NCBI GenBank assembly: GCA_947175775.1
Contig: CAMWNY010000158.1
Location: 1-6,398, forward strand
Length of the DNA stretch: 6,398 nt
Reading direction: 5' to 3'
Source of the DNA: an uncultured Lachnospiraceae bacterium
GTDB lineage: Bacteria; Bacillota; Clostridia; Lachnospirales; Lachnospiraceae
The notes under the pieces were generated by a model. The model saw nothing but the letters and a program-made list of their open reading frames with translations, ran no database searches and was not told the origin of the DNA. This document shows, piece by piece, positions 1 to 6,155 of this stretch. The position numbers and the translations under genes are program-made. The stretch's first letter is position 1, and every line of letters begins with the position of its first letter.

Positions 1-579
1 CTTCAAAATATCACACTGCGAAAGACCGTATGCAACCTGTGCCTTTGCCTCGTCAAGCGACTTCCAAAGCGGCTCCCTTAAATTCGGGTCAAATGACACC
101 AGCGCGCCGCTCTCTTTGGCAATCCGGATTGCCGTCTTTGTCGCTTTGCGCACCTCCTCATGCGTCATGGAAAGTGTGCCGAAGTGGAAAATCCGCGTAT
201 CCTTGAGCAAATCCGCATTCAGTTCTTCTTCCCGCAGCATCATGTCCGCGCCGGGATTGCGGTAAAACGAAAAGTCCCTGTCCCCGTCCGCAAACGTTTC
301 CACAAACGCAAGCGTCGTGCGCACGTCCGCGTCCATAATCAGATTTGAAACATCAATTCCCGTTTCCTCAAGCACCGCCTTTAAACGTTTCCCAAAAATA
401 TCCTGCCCGACTTTACCGATAAACGCCGTCTTTTTTCCTACCCGGTTTAACATGGACAGCACATTGCAGGGCGCACCGCCCGGATTCGCCTCATAAACCG
501 GGTTGCCTTGAACACTCGTTCCATTCTCCGTAAAATCAATCAACAACTCTCCCAACGCCACCACATCAAATGTTTTCAT
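1..579 (-). CDS. Fructokinase, PfkB carbohydrate kinase family (3' end cut off by window edge)
   Basis: This is a cytoplasmic sugar kinase, most likely phosphorylating fructose to fructose-6-phosphate with ATP. The first 193 codons are present; PfkB fructokinases usually have about 310-320 residues, so roughly the last 120 lie beyond the left edge, including the C-terminal signature with the catalytic Asp (DTxGAGD). Visible marks are the N-terminal strand DVVALGELLIDF (5-16), the family's first glycine-rich signature NPGGAPCNV (32-40) followed by FIGKVGQDIFG (53-63), and FDPN (163-166). The ATG at 579-577 is chosen because GAGGAGA lies nine bases upstream (589-595) and the protein begins as relatives do. 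It lies 81 bp after the GH13 gene with no terminator seen between, so the two are probably co-transcribed. Family membership is clear from sequence; fructose as substrate is inferred from similarity to ScrK-like proteins and from the sucrose-splitting neighbour. Other ribokinase-family sugars are possible but less likely. Confidence 0.9.
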   Translation of the reverse strand, partial: MKTFDVVALGELLIDFTENGTSVQGNPVYEANPGGAPCNVLSMLNRVGKKTAFIGKVGQDIFGKRLKAVLEETGIDVSNLIMDADVRTTLAFVETFADGDRDFSFYRNPGADMMLREEELNADLLKDTRIFHFGTLSMTHEEVRKATKTAIRIAKESGALVSFDPNLREPLWKSLDEAKAQVAYGLSQCDILK

Positions 580-660
580 ATGCAGCTGTCTCCTCACTTT
601 CCGGCGTTTCACCGCCTGTCATTTATCATTGCCCGCACAAGTCAATATCTGCTGCTTGGT

Positions 661-2523
661 TTATTTCTCACGGAAGTAATAAAAACCATACGCTGGTATT
701 GTAACCTCCTGCAGCTTCATCTGCTGACCTGAAATCAAATCCTCATACACATCGTCCTTCTGACTAATCCGCGCCTTTTTCTCAAACTCACTGAAATTAA
801 ACAGACCGATGATTTTCTCTCCGTCAAAATACCTGCCAATACAAAGGACCGCCGTATCACCCGTCTCAATCGTCCACGTATCCGCATTCGACACAAACGC
901 CTTTTCCTTTTTGCGGATTTCGACAAGCCGCTCCAAACGTGCAAACAGCTTTCCTTCCACCGTATCAGGGTCGGAAACGTTCTTTGCAAGCGTCCAGTTC
1001 ATCGCGCCGCGGTGAATATAGCGCGAATCCGCTGCCTTATTCGGATTATCCTTATAAGTGTAATCATTCACCTGCCCGATTTCGTCCCCGCTATAGAGTA
1101 CGGGAATGCCAGACTGCATAAACATATACGCGTGCAGCATCACGTCCAGTCCGATTGCGCGCTCCATCGCCTCGTCATTCTGCTCAAATCCCGCCTTCTC
1201 AATACCGCACATTGACGCCGTCGTTCCGCAGAACCGCGCGTCGCCCGTCACGGGGTCAACGTTGTAAAGCTCGCCCCGGCTGTTGCTCTCGCCCGCAAAG
1301 CCTTGAAAATAATCGTTCAGATACTGCTTGTGCGAACGCTGCTCAAAACCTTCCATATGTAACGTGTCATAGTCAAGCCCCCAACCAATATCGTCGTGGC
1401 AGCGCAGATAATTCAAAAAGACATAGTCCTTTGGCAAAGCATTCACAATGTCAAGCTGCTTTTTTAACAGACGCACGTCGCGCGTCGCAACCGTGTGCCA
1501 TGTCGTCGCCATTGTCGTAACATTGTAAAGCATATGGCACTCCGGCTTTTCCACTGTCCCAAAATACGGCACAACCTTCTCCGGCTCCATCACGACCTCG
1601 CCCAAAAGCAATACCGACGGACAGACAATCTCGCCTATCATGCGCATCATACGCACAATCGTGTGCACCTGCGCCAAATTGCGGCATTGCGTGTTCAGCT
1701 CCTTCCAAATATAAGGCACCGCGTCAATGCGGATAATGTCAATACCCTTGTTTGTCAGGTACAAAAAGTTGTACATCATCTCGTTAAACACGCGCGGATT
1801 TTTGTAATTCAAATCCCACTGATACGGATAAAACGTCGTCATCACGTAATGTTTGATATCGTCAAGCCATGTAAAATTGCCCGGCGCCGTCGTCGGAAAT
1901 ACCTGCGGAACGGTCTTCTCGTACTGCGACGGAATGTCAGGATTGTCATAGAAAAAGTAACGGCTCATATACTCGCCTTCGCCCGCGCGCGCTCGTTTCG
2001 CCCATTCATGGTCCTCCGATGTATGGTTCATCACGAAATCCATGCAGACGTTTATCCCCTTCTTATGGCACGCCGCCGTCAGCCGCTCCAAATCCTCCAT
2101 CGTTCCAAACTTTTCCTGAACCTTGCGGAAATCCGACACCGCATACCCGCCGTCGGAACGCCCTTCGGTCGTGTCCAAAAAAGGCATTAAATGAATATAA
2201 TTTACTTTGCAGTGCTCGATATAATCCAGTTTGGACTGCACACCCTTTAGGTTTCCTGCAAAATTGTCAATATAGAACATCATGCCAAGCATATCATTCT
2301 GACGATACCAGTCCTTGTCCGTCTCACGCTTTTTGTCCAAACTCTTTAAAGCCGCACTGCGCTCCACGTAAAAGCGTTCCATATTGTCGCACAGCTCCGC
2401 AAACATGGAACTGTTATCATAAAGCTCCATATAAAGCCAACGCAGCTCCTCAAAATGACGCGCAAACCGCTCCTGATATATCTGCTGCGCTGCCGCCCCT
2501 TTATTTTTCACTGTTTTTGCCAT
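661..2523 (-). CDS. Amylosucrase-type glycoside hydrolase, GH13 subfamily 4
   Basis: Predicted cytoplasmic enzyme of 620 residues with no signal peptide, acting on sucrose: glucosyl transfer to an alpha-1,4-glucan (amylosucrase) or to water (sucrose hydrolase), releasing fructose. Layout resembles Neisseria polysaccharea amylosucrase (about 636 residues): helical N-terminal domain (about 1-75), catalytic barrel with B domain (about 165-240), the B' insertion typical of amylosucrases (about 379-445), and a C-terminal beta domain (about 535-620). By alignment from memory the nucleophile is D267 (IIRIDAV), the acid/base E309 (LLGEVV) and the third carboxylate D377 (RCHDDIGW). Sucrose-pocket residues are also kept: D124 and Y127 (RSDGGY), H167 (NHTS), F231, R265, H376, D378, R430 and R501 (DSRYIHR). 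The D124/R501 pair corresponds to the salt bridge closing the amylosucrase pocket. P206 replaces the Neisseria R226. Start ATG has GAGGT five bases upstream. A terminator-like hairpin separates it from the permease genes; the fructokinase follows. Family assignment is strong; transferase versus hydrolase is unresolved. Confidence 0.88.
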   Translation of the reverse strand: MAKTVKNKGAAAQQIYQERFARHFEELRWLYMELYDNSSMFAELCDNMERFYVERSAALKSLDKKRETDKDWYRQNDMLGMMFYIDNFAGNLKGVQSKLDYIEHCKVNYIHLMPFLDTTEGRSDGGYAVSDFRKVQEKFGTMEDLERLTAACHKKGINVCMDFVMNHTSEDHEWAKRARAGEGEYMSRYFFYDNPDIPSQYEKTVPQVFPTTAPGNFTWLDDIKHYVMTTFYPYQWDLNYKNPRVFNEMMYNFLYLTNKGIDIIRIDAVPYIWKELNTQCRNLAQVHTIVRMMRMIGEIVCPSVLLLGEVVMEPEKVVPYFGTVEKPECHMLYNVTTMATTWHTVATRDVRLLKKQLDIVNALPKDYVFLNYLRCHDDIGWGLDYDTLHMEGFEQRSHKQYLNDYFQGFAGESNSRGELYNVDPVTGDARFCGTTASMCGIEKAGFEQNDEAMERAIGLDVMLHAYMFMQSGIPVLYSGDEIGQVNDYTYKDNPNKAADSRYIHRGAMNWTLAKNVSDPDTVEGKLFARLERLVEIRKKEKAFVSNADTWTIETGDTAVLCIGRYFDGEKIIGLFNFSEFEKKARISQKDDVYEDLISGQQMKLQEVTIPAYGFYYFREK

Positions 2524-2533
2524 ATGTTACCTC
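2524..2533 (-). promoter_or_regulatory. Ribosome binding site of the GH13 gene
   Basis: GAGGT (2529-2533) lies five bases before the ATG at 2523. A second GAGG lies about ten bases further upstream. This fixes the start at residue 1 of the 620-residue reading. Confidence 0.6.
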
Positions 2534-2550
2534 ATTTCCTCAAATTTCTT

Positions 2551-2579
2551 ATTATATAATGCCATAATCATTTCGTTAA
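2551..2579 (-). promoter_or_regulatory. Possible internal sigma-A promoter for the GH13 and fructokinase genes
   Basis: Reading leftwards, TTAACG (2579-2574; four of six matches to TTGACA) is followed by a 17-base spacer and a perfect TATAAT (2556-2551). Transcription would begin near 2544, giving a leader of about 20 bases that contains the GH13 ribosome site. The position immediately after a terminator-like hairpin makes a separate promoter sensible. The region is AT-rich, so chance matches are a risk. A second TATAAT at 2605-2600 lies inside the dyad upstream but has no good -35 partner. Confidence 0.45.
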
Positions 2580-2582
2580 GCC

Positions 2583-2603
2583 ATAATGTCTTTTAGACAT
2601 TAT
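2583..2603. promoter_or_regulatory. Perfect inverted repeat, operator-like, upstream of the GH13 promoter
   Basis: ATAATGTCT and AGACATTAT form a perfect 9-bp inverted repeat around TTT. It ends four bases upstream of the proposed -35 hexamer (2574-2579), where a repressor or activator could act. It could also form a small RNA hairpin if transcripts read through from the permease genes. The repeat is seen directly; a protein partner is not identified, and the same motif is not found at the operon's main promoter. Confidence 0.45.
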
Positions 2604-2608
2604 ACTTT

Positions 2609-2649
2609 GCCCGCATGGGCATGCACTTACCGCAATTGCATTAGCAATT
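2609..2649. repeat. Two small inverted repeats in the intergenic region
   Basis: GCCC-GCAT-GGGC (2609-2620) and AATTGC-ATTA-GCAATT (2634-2649) are perfect short dyads. The second also contains the palindrome GCAATTGC (2632-2639). Together with the repeats at 2583-2603 and 2657-2694 they fill most of the gap between permease and GH13 genes. No coding frame is evident. Their role is unknown; short AT-rich dyads occur by chance, so the cluster counts for more than any one of them. Confidence 0.4.
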
Positions 2650-2694
2650 ATGTTAAAATAAGACCGGCACTAACAAATTAGCGCCAGCCTTATT
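2648..2694 (-). terminator. Rho-independent terminator or attenuator after the permease genes
   Basis: On the minus strand, AATAAGGCTGGCGC pairs along its whole length with GTGCCGGTCTTATT, counting G-U wobbles. TAA/TTA extends the stem to about 17 bp with a TTTG loop (2657-2694). The downstream arm runs into TTATTTTAAC, a moderate U-rich tail. The hairpin begins 30 bases after the permease stop codon. It could end transcription of the transporter genes, or let some polymerase through so that the enzyme genes are made at a lower level. The U-tract is interrupted by an A, so termination may be partial. Confidence 0.7.
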
Positions 2695-2723
2695 CCCAAA
2701 GCAAAGCATTTCTGCCTTACTGC

Positions 2724-3584
2724 TTATTTCACTGCACCTGACGTTACACCTTCTACGATATAGCGTTGTAAGAACATATACAGTATCAAAATCGGCAGCA
2801 TTGCCAGCAGCAGGGCTGCCATAACCAAACCAATATCCGTCGAGTATGTTCCATAAAATACCTGCGTAGCGATAGGAATAGTATACAATTCCTTCTTTGC
2901 CAGTACAAGACTTGGCAGAAGATAATCGTTCCAAAACGCCATCGCGTCAATGATTGCCACCGTAGCAATCGTCGGCTTTAACAGCGGGAACACAATCTTC
3001 CAATACGTCTGCCAACGGGTACAACCGTCAATTGTTGCCGCCTCCTCAAGCGCAATCGGCACATTCGTGAAAATCGCGCCGTGGAACATAAAGGTCGCCA
3101 TTGACAGAGAAAATCCCACATGCATGAAAATCAATGTCGCACGGTGGTTTAAAATATCCAGCACACCGCCGTAAAGCGATACCAGTGGAACCATCAAAAC
3201 CTGGAACGGAATAACCATTGACGCAATCATCAGACCGAACAGCGCACCGCACGCTTTCCATTTATTACGCACAATCACAAACGCCGTCATGGACGCAAGC
3301 AAAATCGTAAAAATCGTTGAGAAAATCGTGATGCATGCTGAGTTTGCAAACGAGCGCCAAAAGTTCATTTTGCGCATTGCCTCGGGGAAGTTCTCCAGCG
3401 TAAAGCCGTGCTCTCCAATCAATGCCAGCGGATTTGTCGTGATGTCCGCCTTCGTCTTAAAGACGTTAATGATGACCAAAATAAACGGAAATATGAAACA
3501 GATAAACAATATAATCAAAATCGCAATTTCTACTGCGTGGCTGATTTTTCGCCTGCGCGCAGCTTTTTCATTTAAATCATCCAT
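2724..3584 (-). CDS. Sugar ABC transporter permease, MalG-type (CUT1)
   Basis: One of the two membrane subunits of a CUT1-type carbohydrate importer, 286 residues, usual for the family. Six hydrophobic segments can be seen, roughly at 18-40, 79-105, 111-138, 148-170, 203-227 and 250-272. A basic N-terminus (KAARRRK, 7-13) precedes the first. The cytoplasmic EAA loop is clear: EEAATIDG (180-187), then a WKIVFPLLKP stretch. This loop docks the ATPase subunit. The C-terminus (QRYIVEGVTSGAVK) is the usual end of MalG-type permeases. The ATG at 3584 overlaps the stop of the upstream permease by one base (TAATG), and GGAGGT (3594-3599) lies inside that gene's end nine bases before the start, so translation is probably coupled. 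Sucrose as cargo is inferred from the downstream enzymes. Confidence 0.94.
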   Translation of the reverse strand: MDDLNEKAARRRKISHAVEIAILIILFICFIFPFILVIINVFKTKADITTNPLALIGEHGFTLENFPEAMRKMNFWRSFANSACITIFSTIFTILLASMTAFVIVRNKWKACGALFGLMIASMVIPFQVLMVPLVSLYGGVLDILNHRATLIFMHVGFSLSMATFMFHGAIFTNVPIALEEAATIDGCTRWQTYWKIVFPLLKPTIATVAIIDAMAFWNDYLLPSLVLAKKELYTIPIATQVFYGTYSTDIGLVMAALLLAMLPILILYMFLQRYIVEGVTSGAVK

Positions 3585-4465
3585 TATGCTGACACCTCCG
3601 CTTTCTTACCAATGTATACCTGAAGGACGCCTACGACTGCACAGACTATGAACAAAATCAGCGCCTCCGCCTGACCGGTACCGTAATTTTTATAGGTAAA
3701 TGCCTGATTGTACACGTGCATTGCCGCCATCACGGAGCTGTTAAACGGCTCACCCTTTGTCAATGACAGGTTCACATCGTATACCATAAAGCATCTTGTA
3801 ATTGTCAAAAACAGACATTGTACAAATGAAGAAACCATGAGCGGAACGGAAATATGAATAATGGACTGCATATTCGTGCAGCCGTCGATTCTTGCCGCCT
3901 CAAGCACGTCCGCCGAAACGCTCATAAATCCAGCCACGTAAATCAACATCATATAGCCCGCGTACTGCCATACCGAAACGATAATCAGACAAAGCATTGC
4001 GCCGTTTGTCGTGGCAAGCCATGAGGTTGAGAGTGCGCCAATTGAAAGGCTTTCGCCCAGTGCAACGAACGCACGGTTAAACACGAACTTCCATATGTAA
4101 CCAAGAACGATACCGCCAATGAGGTTCGGTACGAAAAATCCGGCGCGGAAAAAGTTCTGTCCTTTTACGCCGCTCGTTACCAAGAAGGCAAGGATAAAAG
4201 CAACAACATTGACCAAAATCACGGCGATTACGGAATAAATCATCGTCCTGCCCAATGCCTGCCAATATGCGCCGTCCGCGAACGTCGCCGCGTAATTTGC
4301 AAATCCGACAAAAGGTTTTTGTGTGGAAATACCGTCCCAGCTTGTAAAGGTCAGATATAAACCGTAGATAAACGGTACGATTACAACAGCGGCAAACACA
4401 GCCGTCGTCACTCCTGCAAACATCAGAAATTGTTTGCTTTTGTAGGACATAGAATTGGTGTCCAT
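3584..4465 (-). CDS. Sugar ABC transporter permease, MalF-type (CUT1)
   Basis: The partner membrane subunit of the importer, 293 residues. Hydrophobic segments lie at about 13-37, 73-97, 107-128, 155-180, 207-228 and 265-285. The EAA loop is EAARIDG (189-195), followed by HISVPLM, as expected for a cytoplasmic loop contacting the ATPase. It lacks the large periplasmic insertion of enterobacterial MalF, as is usual for Gram-positive CUT1 permeases of about 290-310 residues. The ATG at 4465 is preceded by GGAAGGGGG (4476-4484) at ten bases. An in-frame Met at residue 6 has no comparable site. The gene lies 101 bp after the binding-protein gene, with a long hairpin between, and shares one base with the next permease gene. 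The two permeases presumably form a heterodimer with a shared MsmK-type ATPase encoded elsewhere. Confidence 0.93.
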   Translation of the reverse strand: MDTNSMSYKSKQFLMFAGVTTAVFAAVVIVPFIYGLYLTFTSWDGISTQKPFVGFANYAATFADGAYWQALGRTMIYSVIAVILVNVVAFILAFLVTSGVKGQNFFRAGFFVPNLIGGIVLGYIWKFVFNRAFVALGESLSIGALSTSWLATTNGAMLCLIIVSVWQYAGYMMLIYVAGFMSVSADVLEAARIDGCTNMQSIIHISVPLMVSSFVQCLFLTITRCFMVYDVNLSLTKGEPFNSSVMAAMHVYNQAFTYKNYGTGQAEALILFIVCAVVGVLQVYIGKKAEVSA

Positions 4466-4492
4466 AACATCATTTCCCCCTTCCTTTATCTT

Positions 4493-4531
4493 TCTGCTGT
4501 CAAAACGGAAATTTTTCCTTTTGACAGCAGA
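4493..4531 (-). other. Intergenic mRNA hairpin between binding-protein and permease genes
   Basis: CTGCTGTCAAAA (4494-4505) and TTTTGACAGCAG (4519-4530) are a perfect 12-bp inverted repeat. It extends by one T-A pair outside (4493/4531) and, past a one-base bulge, by GGAA/TTCC inside, with a four-base loop. On the minus-strand transcript the 3' side continues AAAGATAAAGG with no U-run, so it does not look like an intrinsic terminator. The likely role is to protect the 3' end of the binding-protein mRNA or mark a processing site, giving more binding protein than permease, as intercistronic structures do in other sugar ABC operons. The structure is direct; the role is inferred. Confidence 0.6.
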
Positions 4532-4566
4532 TGTTTGCTTTTATTAAAACAATATTCAGTTTTTCC

Positions 4567-5859
4567 TTAATGTTCTACCGGAGCTGTTGATGACCAGTAT
4601 TTTTCGATGTCCGCCGCAAATGCCGCACGGTCTGACTGGTCTGCAAGATACTTCTGGAATGCTGCGCCGCAGATTGAGAAGTGATCATCGGGGAAGAAGT
4701 CATAGTTCGGAATGAGCTTTCCTTCGTCCGCATATTTCTTTACAGACTGTGACAGCGGGTCGAGCGCGCTTGCGTCGATGTTGCTGTAAGCCGGAACGAG
4801 TGCGCACTTCTCTGTCAGAAATGCGTTTCCGTCCGCTTCAAATACGAGCCAGTTTAAGAAATCCTTTGCTGCCTGACGCTGTTCGTCAGATGTATTGTCC
4901 GATGAGTCGATGAAGAAATATTTTGCACCGCCGCCGACTAATTTCTCGTTTGAGCCGTCGTCCGTATTCTGCGGTACCGGCATTAAGCCCATGTTCTCGG
5001 AATAGTCATATGCGTTAATCATCGACCAGTCCCAGTTACCGCCAAACATAAATGCGATTTCACCCTCTGCAAGCTTCTGCTCTGATACTTCACGCTCTGC
5101 CGCAACCGGTGAAGATGCCGCGTAGTTGTACTTCTTTAAGGCATCAAAGGTATCCATCATACCGTTCCATTTGCTGTTGTTTACAACATCCGCCGTGCCT
5201 GCGTGCAATGCGCTTATGTACTCATTGACGTCTGGCTGCTGCTCATAGGTCTCGCACAGGAAATGTGCGCCCAAAGACCAGTCTTCTTTCATGATGCCTG
5301 TCGGCGCTGTCATGCCGCCTGCAACAAGCTGCTCTAACAAACCGTTAAATGCATCGAGTGTCTTGTAATCATCCGGATTAAAGGTTGAACCCGTGATTGC
5401 CTCAATTGCCTCCGCGTTGTAAATCACGCCTCTCGCCTCTACACATACCGGAAAACCTACTACTTTTCCGTCTACGGAAATCGCGTAGTCCGTGTTCTTT
5501 ACCCACTCCTGGTCGCTTAAATCAGCCGCGTGCTCTCCTGCAAGCGAATAAACGTCCTTTGCATCCACCATCGAAAGGGTGTACGGGTCGTTTGCCGAGT
5601 AACGTGTCGCAAGATGTGCCGAAACGGTATCGCTTGAGTAGTAAACCTCCACGTCAACACCCTTCTGCGCACTGTACTCTTTCGCCATTTCCTCGAACTG
5701 GTCCTGCACCTCAATCTTTGAGTTGAAAATGGTGATTGCCACGTTTCCGCTGTCGGAACCTCCGCCGTTTGTGCTCGCGCTGCTGTCCCCGCCGCCGCAT
5801 GCCGTAAGAGATGCGGTCATCGCTGTTACAAGCGCCATTGCCAGTAGTTTCTTTCTCAT
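4567..5859 (-). CDS. Extracellular sugar-binding lipoprotein of a CUT1 ABC transporter
   Basis: A family 1 extracellular solute-binding protein of 430 residues, anchored on the outer face of the membrane, that delivers a sugar to the two permeases. The N-terminus is a lipoprotein signal: MRKK, a hydrophobic stretch (5-18), and the lipobox LTAC with the lipidated Cys at 21. A Gly/Ser-rich tether (22-39) follows. The mature part starts with the first lobe strand VAITIFNSKIEVQDQFEE (40-57). The family's internal motif is GEIAFMFGGNWDW (266-278), whose aromatic residues (W276, W278) are candidates for sugar stacking. The C-terminal lobe includes AAKDFLNWLVF (330-340). AAGGAGG (5868-5874), eight bases before the ATG, makes a strong start. 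It is the first gene after the promoter, as is usual for the component needed in greatest amount. The ligand cannot be read from the sequence; sucrose is inferred from the operon. Confidence 0.93.
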   Translation of the reverse strand: MRKKLLAMALVTAMTASLTACGGGDSSASTNGGGSDSGNVAITIFNSKIEVQDQFEEMAKEYSAQKGVDVEVYYSSDTVSAHLATRYSANDPYTLSMVDAKDVYSLAGEHAADLSDQEWVKNTDYAISVDGKVVGFPVCVEARGVIYNAEAIEAITGSTFNPDDYKTLDAFNGLLEQLVAGGMTAPTGIMKEDWSLGAHFLCETYEQQPDVNEYISALHAGTADVVNNSKWNGMMDTFDALKKYNYAASSPVAAEREVSEQKLAEGEIAFMFGGNWDWSMINAYDYSENMGLMPVPQNTDDGSNEKLVGGGAKYFFIDSSDNTSDEQRQAAKDFLNWLVFEADGNAFLTEKCALVPAYSNIDASALDPLSQSVKKYADEGKLIPNYDFFPDDHFSICGAAFQKYLADQSDRAAFAADIEKYWSSTAPVEH

Positions 5860-5867
5860 ACTTTTTT

Positions 5868-5874
5868 CCTCCTT
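5868..5874 (-). promoter_or_regulatory. Strong Shine-Dalgarno site of the binding-protein gene
   Basis: AAGGAGG is a near-perfect complement to the 16S rRNA 3' end, eight bases before the ATG at 5859. It is the strongest ribosome site in the window and fits high production of the binding protein. Confidence 0.85.
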
Positions 5875-5918
5875 TTAAATCATCAAGATTTTATATTTCG
5901 TTTATTTTTTATGAGCAA

Positions 5919-5947
5919 AGCATATCACTTTTCCGAAAACATGTCAA
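5919..5947 (-). promoter_or_regulatory. Sigma-A-type promoter of the sugar operon
   Basis: Reading leftwards, a perfect -35 TTGACA (5947-5942), a 17-base spacer and a -10 TATGCT (5924-5919, four of six matches to TATAAT). The start of transcription would fall near 5912, giving a leader of about 50 bases that ends with the ribosome site. The leader is AT-rich and shows no riboswitch-like fold. No better pair was seen upstream. Confidence 0.75.
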
Positions 5948-5957
5948 TCGATTATCA
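5942..5957. promoter_or_regulatory. LacI-family-like operator overlapping the -35 box
   Basis: TGTCAATCGATTATCA is an imperfect palindrome (12 of 16 positions symmetric) centred on CG, with the perfect core AATCGATT. LacI/CcpA-family regulators bind such CG-centred dyads. This one is two bases longer than a catabolite cre box (TG to CA over 14 bases), so a dedicated sugar repressor fits somewhat better than CcpA. Half of it is the -35 hexamer itself, so binding would block polymerase. No regulator gene is in the window. Confidence 0.5.
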
Positions 5958-6155
5958 TATTTTTCGGCATTGTGACAAAATAACTGCCTGTCTTTTGTTT
6001 ATTATATGCCCGTTCTTTGTGTAATATGACGATAATATCCACTGTTTTTTCAATTTTAGCAAGATTTGCCTGTATGTTTATCCATTAATATATTTCGCCA
6101 TCAACGAACAAAAAATTCAGCGGCGAGCCTCCCGCGGGAAGCGAAATTTGCATAA
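5958..6155. other. AT-rich intergenic region without a recognisable gene
   Basis: About 200 bases between the operon's operator and the transposase-family relic. No frame with a start codon, ribosome site and family resemblance was found on either strand. A short palindrome, TCCCGCGGGA (6130-6139), is a GC-rich island just before the relic. No inverted-repeat end of an insertion sequence or target-site duplication is apparent. Confidence 0.5.

Noticed and set aside
160..348. Plus-strand open frame of 62 codons opposite the fructokinase
   Set aside because: The minus strand carries an unmistakable PfkB kinase here; the plus-strand product is low-complexity Arg/Val/His without a ribosome site.
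580..660. Promoter or terminator between the GH13 and fructokinase genes
   Set aside because: A TTGACT occurs on the minus strand but only with a -10-like box at too short a spacing, and the only hairpin (GGCG/CGCC) is four base pairs with no U-run. Read-through is the simpler view.
1495..2190. Plus-strand open frame of 231 codons
   Set aside because: It lies wholly antisense to the conserved GH13 gene, is rich in Arg/His from the complementary codons, and shows no ribosome site or known family.
2019..2567. Plus-strand open frame of 182 codons
   Set aside because: It is antisense to the N-terminal third of the GH13 gene, rich in Pro/Ser/Cys as expected of a reverse-strand shadow, and runs through the GH13 ribosome site and promoter.
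2600..2605. TATAAT as a second -10 box upstream of the GH13 gene
   Set aside because: At 16-18 bases upstream there is no hexamer resembling TTGACA and no extended -10 TG; the match is explained by the dyad it sits in.
5954..5984. Second upstream promoter (TTGTCA with ATAATC or TAATCG)
   Set aside because: The -10 match is poor and the proposed box falls inside the operator-like dyad; the TTGACA/TATGCT pair is clearly better.
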